Below, piece by piece: positions 1-11,900 of a DNA stretch of 64,000 bases; the stretch's first letter is position 1; every line of letters begins with the position of its first letter. The notes below the pieces were generated by a model. The model was not told the origin of the DNA. It worked only from the letters and a program-made list of their open reading frames with translations, and ran no database searches. Both the position numbers and the translations under genes were made by a program. The DNA lies in contig CM028336.1 of NCBI GenBank assembly GCA_016647705.1, positions 15,241,380 through 15,305,379 on the forward strand. The letters are read 5' to 3'. Origin of the DNA: Eucommia ulmoides (lineage: Eukaryota > Streptophyta > Magnoliopsida > Garryales > Eucommiaceae).

Positions 1-850
1 GTAATGGGCAATAATATTGAAATTTAGAAGTTTAGGGGTCAAAGTACAAATATAAAAAGAAAGGGTTTTGGATTTTGGACCCTGGAAATATTCTTTAAAT
101 AAAGGGAGACCTTATGGATGTCCCCGTGAGAAAATTCAGCCACCCCAGAAATTTCAGCTACATTTCCCATGTATTTGAGATTTATGTTTGTTGTGTCAGC
201 GTTACTGATATGAATCTTACTACCAACCAGATTTAAATTAGAACTATCTTACCTTCTTGGGATTAGAATCAGATTCTCAAAAATCCCAAGAATACTTTTC
301 TTTTTGAGTTCTGTGTAGATTTTGTTAGAAGCAATACACGTGTTATTTCCAAAAAAATCGTTCTCTATTGTCGATTCATGTTCGTGTCCAGCCTCTCTCG
401 GAAGGTTCTTCTGAGATTACGCCTCGAGAACTACCAGCTTTGAGGCTGAAGCACTAGATGAGTTAATTTAATTAAATGTGATTTCATTATGCATGCGATA
501 TTTGTTTTATGTTTTTTCGGGATAGATCCGGCTTAAAGGAACATGATATTAAGTGTTATTTAAATTTTTAATATTTCGATGTGTTAATGCCATGATTTTA
601 ATATCCGGTTCCTTCATTATGCACGGGCCAACTAGGGTTCACAAATGAGGTTGAAGCACTGGAAGAGGTTAATTAAATGCAATTTATTTATGCATGTTAT
701 TTTTGTTTTATATTGATACAGATAGATCTAGCTTAGGTAAATATGATATTAAATGTGATTTAATTTTTTTTAACATTCTACTACGTTAATATAGTGATTT
801 TAATATCCGGTTCTTTCATTAACTACGAGCCAACTAGGGTTCACAAAAGA
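1..850 (+). mobile_element. Copia LTR, 3' portion (cut by window start)
   Basis: This stretch resembles, in the same orientation, the downstream part of the Copia LTR at 15720-16718 (shared landmarks: a block near the start, a TTGATTCTTACTACC-like block, and a TTAATATC(C/T)GGTT-like block near the end). It is probably the R/U5 part of an LTR from the same family found in the introns of the GTPase gene. No primer-binding site follows, so it is a 3' or solo LTR. Its last ~190 bp are duplicated in tandem. Confidence 0.5.
445..850. repeat. Tandem duplication, two ~190-200 bp copies
   Basis: About 445-640 and 645-850 are direct repeats. Both contain GAAGCACT, GATAGATC(C/T)(G/A)GCTTA, TTTTAATATCCGGTTC and CCAACTAGGGTTCACAAA in the same order. 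The duplication is confined to the end of the LTR fragment. Confidence 0.75.
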
Positions 851-854
851 GGTG

Positions 855-2504
855 GTAGTGAAGATAGATGCCATCTCGTAGCTGTCAAAACATAATCCTC
901 TTCTACCTCTCACACTCTTATCTATGCTTACCATCCTTCTCAACTTTTCAAACCCTGTTGCCATCTTTCTAAAGGTTTCATGAGCAGTCTTCACTTCAAT
1001 CTCAAAAAATCTCACTTTCTCCCTAAGTTCTTTCGCCAACTTGGTAGATTCACCAATCTCTTTATTTCAAGCGGTAATTAGGTCACGGTAGGTAGCCCTT
1101 TAAATTTTTAGTTGAGAAATATTTAAATCAGGTTCTTCTGAGGTTCCTTCTAACTCAACTCTTTCTCATCATCTCTGTTAGTCAAGCTTCAAGGGATAAT
1201 TTTGACCTTGTCATCCCAAGGTTATCTTCATAGAACTCTTTACACGCCTTCCTCAACTAATCATAGTTTTCTTCAATGTCCTTAAAATCAGATTTGCATT
1301 GATCTTCAATATGTCTGGTTAGGGTTTGGAGCTTACCTTCTTCTTATTTAGATTCTAAAACATCCAGTGATTTGGACTCAAAGTCAGAGTTATTAGGAGG
1401 TTCCAACCCAAAACCATATGGTATCAAGTCGAATAACTCATTTCATATATAGACTACTTTAGATTATTTTTTTTCAAATTTCATGTGGAATTCTAACCCC
1501 CATTCTCAAGTTCTACCACGCCTTGCATGTGATGAGATCAAACATGAGTTAACCCATATTGTTGTGAGTCTTTCTTATAATTTGCGTTCTTGGGACATTG
1601 AGCTGCAATATATCCAAAATCATTGGACATGAAGCAACAGATTCTGGATCTATTTTCCACGGGCTCATTAGGTTCTATGGCCTTTCTTATTGATTTTCCT
1701 CGTTGAATCTTGGAGGTATATCTATTCAAGCAGTTCTTCACAAATTTTGTTCATCTTTTCACGAATAAAATGACGTCTTCATTAGGCTGATCATCATCAC
1801 TTCCTTATTTTGTCTTCTTTAGTTTTTTCTCCTTTGAGCTCTTGAAAGTTGGACTTTTGAACTTAAGCACCACAAGTTTGCACATGCCAACTTCAAATAT
1901 TTTAACCTTTCCGGTTGATGTTTTCAATCATTGAAGCATCGATCTCCTGACTTTTTTCGAATACCAAGACCTTTAGAGTGAATTGAAAAGGCATCGATTA
2001 GAAAATATTGATGACCACTTGGGCATCTGTCAGATTATCACCGAGTTGTAATTTGGAGTTTATGATTTTGCTTCGTCACCTTGAAAATTGATTGTATGTT
2101 TCGTCCTCCTTCATTTGGCAGATCTCAAACTTGGTGGTTTTTACTACAACTTGGAAGTTTTAACAGATACAGTACCTCATAGGTAACCATAAGTATAGAC
2201 GAGGCTTCTTTTGCAGTCTCATATTGTAACAACTTGTGAAATTCATCACCAGTAATAACATAAAATATGACATTTAAAGCTTTATAATTGTAGTTGGCGT
2301 AAGCTAATTCACTTGTGGTCCACTCCCCCGACGACTTCGACTCACATTTGTAGTAGACGTTTTAGTGGTGGGAGCCCATACTACTTGAGTTGCAAGCCAC
2401 ATGCGTTCATCTATAGACCTTATAAACGCCCTCTTATACGATCTTTACAATTTCAATTGCGGTGGTTGCCTAATTGGAGTGCTTTCTCTTAGTCCTGGAT
2501 CCAT
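855..2504 (-). pseudogene. Decayed Copia gag (UBN2-type) on minus strand
   Basis: Reading the minus strand from a probable ATG at 2504, the broken frames resemble a Copia capsid protein. A start of type MDPG is followed by a segment reading TTKFEICQMKEDETYNQFS near 2130-2060, then a stop, then RSKIINSKLQLG. Further on lies a degenerate zinc knuckle (CCFMSNDFGYIAAQCP, about 1650-1595) in which the histidine of CX2CX4HX4C is gone. Near 940-880 a GLGF-like motif (RGLCFDS) matches the linker after gag. Several stops and frameshifts make it nonfunctional. A PBS and LTR lie directly upstream on the same strand, which confirms the orientation. Confidence 0.7.
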
Positions 2505-2635
2505 CTATAATATATCATAGATATGGATCTCATACAAACAATAAGGACTAGAGATAAAAATAAAAACCATGCGCTTTCCAAACTAGTTTTTTGGTAGGGC
2601 GGGATTCCCTTAGGTAAAAACCTAGTCAGAATCCC

Positions 2636-2649
2636 GCTTTGATACAAAT
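2636..2649 (-). other. Retroelement primer-binding site
   Basis: On the minus strand the sequence TTGTATCAAAGC follows the LTR end. It is a one- or two-base variant of the initiator-Met tRNA PBS TGGTATCAGAGC and lies directly between the LTR ending at 2650 and the gag start at 2504. Confidence 0.6.
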
Positions 2650-4887
2650 TGAGATACCGACGTTGGTTATAAAAATAGCCTAAAAGAGGGTGAATAGGAA
2701 TTAAAAATTACATCCTCTAGAACTAATTAAACATACCCAAATAATATTAGATTCTAATCTTGATGGGCTCCTCACATAACACTCCCAAGAAAAGTAGCTG
2801 ACGCCTTTACCCCTTACTTTATCCCCTACACAAGATTAAAATAAAGTTCACATAGAAAGATATGCAATGCACAAATTGTTGGCTCATAGATCTACCCAAG
2901 AAGGGGTGAATTGGGTAGGGATAAAAATTTGAACAATTAATTTATCAAACATAAAAATTACAAATTTCTCTAACTGGTTATTATCTTGTATTAAAACGAA
3001 AACGTATTTAACTACATGCACAACCAAATAGCCAGAAATAAAGAAAAAGCACACAACGATTTATCCAAGTTCGATAAGCTAGTCGTACCTACTTCTAGTC
3101 CCCAGAGCTCCACAGGGCTTTCAAAATCCACTAATTCCTGATTCATTTCTCAGGTGGGAACCAAATCCTTACAATATTTTTCACAAGTTCAAGACTAACC
3201 TGATTCTTTTCACAGGCTCAAAATCAAACCTTTACAATTTTTTCTTTTCACATGCGAAAGAAGAACCCTATCTTTTTATCAAATTAAAGACTAACCCAAT
3301 TCAATTATAGATAGAATCAAAACTAATCATTTTCACAGGTTAAATATCACACCTATCTTCTTGATTAGACATCGTCCCAAATATGTCTAATCCACTCACA
3401 TTCACAAATACAAAAAATAAACATTTTCTTCCCACATGAGCTTCTACTACCTTAATACAATGTATGCTCAATTAATGTCCTGATACTATATGATAAAAGT
3501 ATCTAAGAAAACAAATCTGATTTTACTCAATTTAAGCACACAAATAAATTAAATGAGATTTCATAAGTAAAAATCATTTCACAAGATTTTCACGATATTC
3601 TAGATTGAAAACGATTGTTCACATAAAATATGACTAGCTCAATTTAAGAATATAACTCAATTAAAACACATATAATATTGAGTAAGTAATCAAGAACAAT
3701 CTCATCGAGATTTCTTTTAGAAGATCGTAGGAAAGACTCAACCCTGGAAACAACCAGAAAGATAATTTCTTCAAAGCAAACTTTTTTTCTTGAAAGCACC
3801 CTCAACAAAATAACTCTCTTTATAATATGGCTGATTAAAACTCTTATTCTTGATTGTTATTAAGTTAGAAATGCATGTCTTATTATAAAGATTTCAAAAT
3901 ATGCCTATAACGGCTATTTTCCAAAACATAAGACCATTTATGACATTTTAAGATCCCATATAAAATACTGTTTCAAAACCAATGTATTTGGTTTAAAATA
4001 CTCTTTGAAAAGCTCATTTTAGTCCCCAAAACTTCTTTGATTCAAAATCCATAAATATAGAAGGTAGTTTTACCAATTAAACTCATAAAATTAATTAATA
4101 TAAGGATCAATGAATAGAATCTTCAAAATATATGATAGAAATTTGAAATATACTCAAATCCCCTTAAAATAAGATTTTGTAACATTCAAAAGCATAGGAT
4201 TTCAGTTGAAGATCTCGAAAATCGAAACAGTCAAAGTAGATTGAATCTGACACCATCGGTCGACCGGACCCCCTGTCGGTCAACCAACCCTTTGCAACGG
4301 TTCAAATTCCAATCGTTTGAGTTTTTGTCGGTCGACTGAACCTCTCAGCGGTCAACCGTTCTGGCTAGTAGCTTTCCCTCACATTTCCTTTCAAGCTACT
4401 GTTGTTATTGGTCGACCGAGACTCCTCGTCCGTTAACCAAATTGACCAAAAACTTTCTCTTTTTATGTTTGAAAAACATTGCCTTGATTTATGTAAAACA
4501 TTTTCATGATTTATCACTTAATGAAAAACACTTAAGATCTTAAATTTATTACTTCTTACCATGGTACGCATAAGATTACTCAATTTTAAGTATCGTGCGT
4601 GATCCAAATCAGGTTGCATTAAGAGTATAAAAATATTAAGTTGTTTTTACCTTAAAATATAAAAACAAATCTTCAATGCCCCAAAAATTCTTCAACGTCT
4701 TCATTTGCAACCATATTAAATATTTTGTAACTACTCATCTTGTAAATCTTCAATGATAAATACCTTTTACGATTCAATATTTTTCTCAATTGATCAAACA
4801 GAATTCCAATATGAAATCATTCAATAAACAAATTAGTTTCGTAAAACATCAACGTTAAATTGTCCATCAAAACATCTAAGGTCAACA
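2650..4887 (-). mobile_element. 5' LTR of minus-strand Copia element
   Basis: On the minus strand this begins TGTTGACC at 4887 and ends TCTCA at 2650, directly before the PBS. Its first ~400 bp match two other LTR starts in the window, at 27378 and 63234 (shared TTTTGATG...CAATT...GTTGATGTTTTA). It contains a cluster of GGTCGACC/GGTCAACC palindromes at about 4255-4430. Length is about 2.24 kb. The downstream element is cut after gag, where plus-oriented LTR sequence begins. Confidence 0.65.
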
Positions 4888-4976
4888 AAAACATAAAATG
4901 TGAAATAAATTGTTACGTTAAAAAAACTCAAAAATGGTAAAAATACGGTGTCGCTTCCCAGTACAAGTGATTAACT

Positions 4977-6321
4977 TGTTAGAATTTCTGGCTACTTTAA
5001 TTGATTAATTAAAGTAAGACCCATGAATTAATTTAATCGGATTATTATTCCGTTGTGTTTCTCGTTGCTTGAAGATTGATGTAGTATATTTATATGCCAA
5101 AAATAATTAAGTTCTAAATGAGATTTTAATTTTCGAAAGAACCCATTCAAGATTGGTTGAAGATATAATAGATGAGTTATCCCATATTGGTTGAGAAATG
5201 AGAGCTTGAATTGTAAGGTGTAGTTATCCCACATTGCTTGGAAATGAGAACTTGAGTTGTAAGGTGTAGTTATCCCACATTAGTTGTGGAGGAAAAACTC
5301 AAGTTTATATCAACCCATAAATGGGAACAAAGGCAAGCTACTAACAATCAAACCTTCAAACTCAAATCGGGTCAGGTTCGATCAATCTAATCCATATTTG
5401 GATCAGGTTTGGGTTAAATTTGGGTCGGGTCTGATCTTGACCTACCAGAACAATTTAAAGTTTAATTAGTGGTAACTAAGCAGTTAATTAACTGCTTAAC
5501 AATTAATTTTGAATTAACACCAATGAACAGACATGAATGTTCATTAGGTGACGGTTCACGTTAACGTTAACGCGAACAAATGCTTTTCCAAAATTGCATC
5601 CATTTAATGGTGACTTTTGGTCTTCTATAAATTGGAGACTTATTCATTTCATTTCGTCTCATACACAACATTATTACGTCATATCATCACCAAAGTACAA
5701 AAACATTCAGTATTTTGTGAGAGTTCAAATACAAGTCTAGTTCGCCGAAATTTTTGGTTTCAAGTGCTTGTACTAGAAACTTGAAGATCGTTGTACCCTG
5801 GGAGACAAACATCCATTCAACCATTAGCACCAGCGTGGGAGCGCGAATCTGCTTTAAGGGCATGGAGTCAAACTCCAGTCTCAATCTACTCTAATTCTAT
5901 TCGTTGTTTAAATATCTGGATAAGTTGTTATTTAATGTTTAAAATACTGTTTATGTTACGTTAACGTTAACACATTTTGTCACAACTACTTATATTTCTG
6001 TTACATTAATATTAACATATTCTGTCACTGTAATTTCTTATGTTTCTATTACGTTAACGTTAACACATTCTGTCATTACTATTTCTTATATTTTTTTTTA
6101 CGTAAACATTTATTTCTCTTTTCGATTGTTGTTTCTGTTTCTGTTACGTAAACGTTAATATCACAATTCTGGTTTAATATACACTTTAGATTGCTTTATA
6201 TAATTTTCATATTTTGATTTTACTGTTCACAATGATTAGTTAATGTTCATTTTAATATTTTTTAACAATTTCCATGATTATTTAAATATTTATTTTGAAA
6301 TTTCAGTAATTTTCACCGACA
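4977..6321 (+). mobile_element. Solo LTR with TAACT target duplication
   Basis: The block starts TGTTAGAATT and ends CACCGACA. It is flanked by identical 5 bp sequences TAACT at 4972-4976 and 6322-6326. A TATAAAT box lies at about 5625 and is followed by the R-like region of a plant LTR. No internal retroelement sequence lies next to either end, so this is a solo LTR left by LTR-LTR recombination. It contains three short 'TTATCCCA(C/T)ATT' repeats near 5165-5285 and a GTTAAC-palindrome array near its 3' end. The superfamily is probably Copia but this is not proven. Confidence 0.85.
5945..6165. repeat. ~50 bp tandem repeats with GTTAACG palindromes
   Basis: Four degenerate copies of a unit of type TTACGTTAACGTTAACA followed by CATTTTGTCAC and a pyrimidine-rich spacer lie inside the solo LTR. 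The first two of its GTTAACGTTAAC blocks are near 5562 and 5962. Confidence 0.65.
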
Positions 6322-6515
6322 TAACTAATATAGCCAAAGATTGTACAACTGCAACTTCCACAAACTTCTAGATTACAATACACTCAATTAGGCATTCAAG
6401 CATACAAAGGCTACAAATCAAGATAAGAGAATTTTGCTGCAAGGACTTTGGTTGTGTGACTTAATGTACAAAATGTTCCAAAACGCACAGGACTTGGGAG
6501 GCTAGTATTTGTATA

Positions 6516-7439
6516 GAGAAAATTTCGGTGACACATCCTGTTATTTGGGAAACCCACAAGGACATCCCCTTATTTTGAAAATATCACAAAAAACCCTTGC
6601 TATTTTAAAAACCTAACGACAACATCCCAAAAGGGCACCAGAACTCCGGCAAACTAATAATTTTAATTTTATTTGCCCAATTTATCATTCTATTATTAAT
6701 GACCTTTGGAACTATATATATATGTGTGTGTGTTTATCTATGTGTGTATTTATGTATGCATGTAAGTGACCATAACTATAAAATTTATCCAACACTGATA
6801 AATTCTCCACCTATTTTCTAAAAACTAATTAACCCAAAAATTTAAAAATATATTTTTTATTACTAAATTTACACTAAAATTCAAACACTTCAAATTTAGT
6901 CAACAATTTTTTTATTTTTTATTTCTGGAAAAATGACTTGAGAGAAACAATGAAAAGAAGCACCAAAAAAGCACTTTACAAACTATATTGATGCTATATT
7001 TTGTCCAAAATGAAAATAAAATTTAAAATCTAAAGATAAAATAACATAAAAAATGAAATCAATAAGTTTTATAGTATAATTTAAGAAATGTGTATTTGAA
7101 CATTTATTTAAAAAATACTTTAATTCAATTTGGCATTTTTTGATATGAATAAAATTCTTGTGAATTTTTTCTAAAGTGTGTCAAACAATTGAAGCAAAAT
7201 ATGTACAGTGAAAATATAAAAATAAAATTCTAATACTAATTAACAAGTAAAAAAATATGGAAAAAATGTTAATTATTATTATTAGATAATTGTAAATGAT
7301 ATTTTTTTTCCTGATAATATAGTAATAAAGTTAAAGTTGTAATCTTATTTTTACAACCATCTACCAGAGATTTTCAAAATAAGCGGAGGTGTCCTTGTAG
7401 ATTTTTCGAATAAAAAGTGTTATCATTGAAATTTACTCG
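6516..7439. mobile_element. MULE-like MITE, ~65 bp TIRs
   Basis: The ends are inverted repeats. The left begins GAGAAAATTTC and contains ACAAGGACATCCCC and CTTATTTTGAAAAT; the reverse complement of the right contains GAGTAAATTTC, ACAAGGACACCTCC and CTTATTTTGAAAAT. Flanks are ATTTGTATA (6507-6515) and GTTTGTATA (7440-7448), a 9 bp duplication with one difference, as in Mutator-like elements. The interior is AT-rich and noncoding, so this is a nonautonomous copy. Confidence 0.7.
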
Positions 7440-7448
7440 GTTTGTATA

Positions 7449-7957
7449 TATAGGCAAGAACACCAGAAACCTGTAGCCTTAAATATTTTCCAAATCCAAA
7501 ATTGAAGGAATTAAATAGAAAGATTTTACCTAATTCATCAAGGCGGTGCATGACAATCTGGAAGCCACTTATGGTCATTTGAATGGCTTCCAAATAGCTG
7601 ACAAGACATCCCAAACGGTTGAGCCAACCATCCGGTCCCTTATCCCTTTGCCCAAAATCAATTTGGTCGTCCATTTGGACCGTCTGGATGCTAAGTACCA
7701 TATTTTTCCAAAATCAATTTTTAAGCTAATTTCAACTTTGAAAACGTGATGGAATGTGCAAGTGGTGCTAGGTGTGTGCACTGATACATGTTACCTCGGC
7801 AGAATAAGCCTGAGTGCTTAAAAATCTTCTCTGAACAAATTGGCAATCTTCCGCGTGAATTTTTGACAGTAAAGGGCACACCGATACCTTTTTTAACTTT
7901 TGAATAAATGAAAAACATAACTCATCGAGTCACAGAATTACGCCAACACAAAAAGTA
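7449..7957. other. Unassigned spacer downstream of GTPase gene
   Basis: This is a moderately GC-balanced stretch with short overlapping ORFs on both strands (about 7423-7781) that I do not recognise. There is no splice or family evidence for any of them. Confidence 0.4.
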
Positions 7958-8505
7958 GGGACCTAACACCACGGTTTTTTGTTTTCGTAAAAAAAGCCTC
8001 CCTCCTCTTTTTCAATTGCCTGCCTTGATCAGTGGAAAACATGAACAATTATGGGGCTGTTCAGGCATGCGATAGCCATGCATTCAACCAGTCAATCCAA
8101 AACAGAAAATTTGAAGGAAAACTGAAAACAGGCTCTGAAATTAGGGACCTAACATCATGGTTTTTCATTTTCGTAAAAAAAGTCCCCCTCTTTTTTTTAA
8201 TCGTCTGCCTTGATCAACGGAAAACATGAACAAGTAAGGAGTTGTTCAAGCATGCAAGAGCCAAGCATTTAACCACAGTCAATCCAAAACAGAAAATTTG
8301 AAGGAAAACCCAAAACATGCTCTGAAATTAGGGACCTAACACTTGGTTTTTTGTTTTCGTATAAAAGAAAATCCCCCTCCTCTTTTTCAATCGTCTGCCT
8401 TGATTAAACGCAAACATGAACAAGTATGGGGTTGTTCAAGCATGCAAGAGCCACAACCACAGTCAATCCAAAACAGAAACTTCGAAGGAAAGCTCAATAC
8501 ATGAA
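7958..8505. repeat. Three-copy ~185 bp tandem repeat
   Basis: Copies start at about 7958, 8142 and 8330 with AGGGACCTAACA. Each contains a TTTTCGT(A) tract, a CTGCCTTGAT block, AACATGAACAA, GTTCA(A/G)GCATGC and CAATCCAAAACAGAAA in order. The array begins about 220 bp beyond the GTPase stop codon and could lie in or just past the 3' UTR. Confidence 0.85.
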
Positions 8506-8723
8506 ATATATGAATCTTTGGTATGCCATTGAAACCCCAAAAGCCAAGGGCACAATCGCAATCCAAGCTCATGCACGGTTACGTGAATTCGAAACCACAA
8601 TATAGTTTTCAACATGGGGATTAGATCATAGTCGGTCTAAAATGTTGCAAGCTCATAAAGTAAAAATCCAAAATGAATTACAGATCCTCCATTGTGCGAA
8701 GAAGTACTCTATACAATGCATTT

Positions 8724-8936
8724 TCACAAAATGGCACACTTACCACTTTCAGCCCGCTTGCGGAGCTCCTCTGTCTCCCTCTGGGCACTCTCCAAATTTT
8801 CTCTCAGCCTGCGAATTTCATCTTCCGATCTCATCTGTGCTACCTGTGCCTTTTCTTCTGCCTTCAGCCGTGCAGCTTGCTCTTCTGCCAATTGCTGCTC
8901 AAGCCTGGAAGTGGTCTCTCTTAGCTTTGACTCCAC
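8724..8936 (-). CDS. AIG1-like GTPase coding exon 5 with CaaX box
   Basis: It encodes residues 271-340 and the TGA. The sequence is a continuous charged coiled coil ([18 protein letters not shown] and following heptads), ending GKCAIL. Acceptor ATTCCACAG lies at 8937-8945. The final codons contain a strong donor-like GTAAGT starting at 8742. Confidence 0.9.
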   Translation of the reverse strand: MESKLRETTSRLEQQLAEEQAARLKAEEKAQVAQMRSEDEIRRLRENLESAQRETEELRKRAESGKCAIL

Positions 8937-11900
8937 CTGTGGAATACCAGTAATGAAAAAGGACCGTTTAAATACTGCAACTCACATACAAAATTCAATA
9001 TATTTCCACAACCCTTCTGATTCCCTCTCAAAACAAAACCCAAACTCAACCACACAATTTTACGATATACTTGAATGATCAAGTCATTTGGATTCTGAAT
9101 CTTTATGCTAAACTCAGAAAATGGTTCCCCCCTTGACGAAGAGGTGATACGTGTAATTTTATGTTTTGAAACACTGAAAGAAGATAGATGGTAAATGAAA
9201 AACTAAGGATTATCAACTTGTTTGTTATAGAAATATTTCACATATTTGTAAGAGTTGAAACATGATCATTTTTTATCTTGAAACATTGACCCAACAAGTA
9301 TTACTTACTTTTCATTTTAGTTAAAATTGTTGCAATAAATATTATCTTACTATATTAATGCGTTTTCACTATTTTTGGCATTTTTCACAATTGTTTTCAA
9401 GTTTATTATAGTGCAAGAATAAAATATTCACAAAGCTTACATTCCATGCCATGGGACTTACACCTCACCCCACAAGGATTAAAATACATGGTATTATGGT
9501 CTCGTCTTTTACAACACATTAATTATGAAATAATGTGCACTGGAATCTAACCAAGTTGATTGCGCATGGAATAGACTACGGCTCAGGTGTCAGGCGTGTG
9601 AGTTCCAATGTCCAACTTCTGTCTATTTCTAAAGATTTTCACTATTTTCAGGTGTCTGACAACAAAGGACCCATAAGCCTTCTTAGGGGTTAGGGAACAT
9701 ACGATCAAATGGGGAAACTTGTTCCTTTTTATGTTTTTGATAAATTTACATTTAGTGTATATTTACATTGCCACTCATGTACATCCCTTTTATTTACACT
9801 TTGTCCCCACCTAGTTTATATTTAATTTTTCCCCAAAGAAAGGAATCTGAGCTCAACAACTTTGTCATTCATGTCATGAGCACGTGCTCGAAATCCAAGG
9901 CCCAAACAAGTCATGTCTATCAATCTTTAATAGATTTGCGTTTGACTCTCATTCAACAAAATCTCTATTCCTCATATGCAATTACAAACATGCTTCATTC
10001 CAATTTTCAACAATACACATAACACAACTATCCATATCATGCAACTGCAACCAACTAAATGTTGCTTGACATAAACTGCAAACTTCAGTATCTCGTAGTA
10101 ATTACTCCATGAACCCAACACCGAAGAAGAGGAAGAAAACATGACAATTTTTTCACGAGGATTGTAAGCTAATTTATTTGTCAAAATGCCAGCTAATTAA
10201 TGGGGCAACAAAGGATGCAATGAAACTAGTAAGGCCGGATAGCATAATCTTCAATCACAATCAATACACATCAATCAAAGATCTATCAAACATGAGCGTA
10301 GACCTGTGCATATGATGATAATGATGATCTTAGGGAACTAGCAATCTAACTATACCATTTCAGTAATTCTCTTGAGCTGTTCGTCATATGATTTCTGCAT
10401 GTGCTCCCGTAACTCAATTATCTCCCCTTTAGAGTACCCCTTCAAGGAATTAACTTCTTCTGTCTGATCACGGAGTTTTGTCTCTCCTTTCTGTCAAATG
10501 AACATAATAGCCATCACTAATTTTCTTTTTTCATGTTTTTCTTTCAAAATTGTATGCACTGTGAGTATGAGCACGGCATTTCAAACCAAGACATGAAAAA
10601 TGTTGACAATAGAAATCCACTCTCACCTTCAACTCAACGAAGAACTCATTCGTATATGGTTGACCACCATTCTGTATCATGACATCATTTACAAGAGAAA
10701 GGAGTTTCTGAACCTGTTCAACCTTTTTCGCTTCATCCTTGCTTCTGTTATCAAAAAGTACTGTCCGATTTTTGCACTGACTCAGTATTTCCTAAAACAA
10801 TTGAATAAAGCAGCTATCAGATAAGCTTTTTTAAAAGAACATAAACAAATACAATTATCACGAGCCTAAAACCTCCGAGACGTGGAACCGAGAAAAGAAG
10901 TATCATGATTGCTACAATCTAGTGGCCAGAAACAAAATCTAAGCAAAGACAGCATCATTTTCTGAATATTTTAAAATTTTGAAGTATCCAAGCGTTATCA
11001 CATATGATCAAGCCCAAAATGCTTTGGTCAAGTCCAGTAGGGGAGAAGAGAAAGGGAAGATCCTCAAACCAGTATCTTTCAGCTAATTTTTACCCACCCC
11101 CCCACCCCACCCACCCCCCAAAAAAAAAACAGAAAGGAATAAGCCAAGAAAAGTATAATGTAATGATTATTTGAAAATCTTTGTTGTTGACAATAGGAAC
11201 TAGAAAATTCCAGTGTTAAACAAGCTATAGTGGATGACAATACATGTTTCTGGATAGTTGGTAATTGGGGCCCATTTGGCTTGGAGACATTACCAACTTG
11301 TCAAAATCTTGTCTCATGAGTAAGATGGCCAAGTCACCATTTGTTAGACATTGGTGAAGAGCTGCTGACATATTGGGTCTGGTATATAACAACATATATA
11401 GGCCCGGTATATACTGACGTATGTGGGCCTATGAATTTCACAGCTCAAGGAGCATTTTTCATACTTCATTACCTTTACCGATGATTATTCTAGGTATGAT
11501 TTTGTGTATCTTATGAAACACAAGTACGATTCCTGTGAAATGCTCACAGAATTCAGAAATTAAGTGGAGAAACAAACTGGGAAAGATATTAATGCACTTT
11601 GTTCAGATCAAGGTGGAGTACTTATCCGCAGAGTTTCCAAACCAACTCAAACTGAATGGTATGCTTCCAGTGGACTAATCCTGCTACGCCACAATTAACT
11701 GATGTATCAGAAAGGAATTCAGACCATATTAGATATGGTCAAACAACGATGAGTCGCACTGATTTGCCATTTCGTTTTGGGGATATACCTTGATAATCGC
11801 AATCGTAACTCATTTACTGAATAATGTTCCAACTAACTTCGTGCATTTAACACTGCATGAGATGTGGAATGGGCGGAAGCCGAGTCCTATGTTTGTAAAG

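Noticed and set aside
8642..9078. Plus-strand ORFs of 83-128 codons
   Set aside because: Antisense shadows of exon 5 of the AIG1-like gene.
10600..10824. Plus-strand 74-codon ORF
   Set aside because: Antisense shadow of exon 3.
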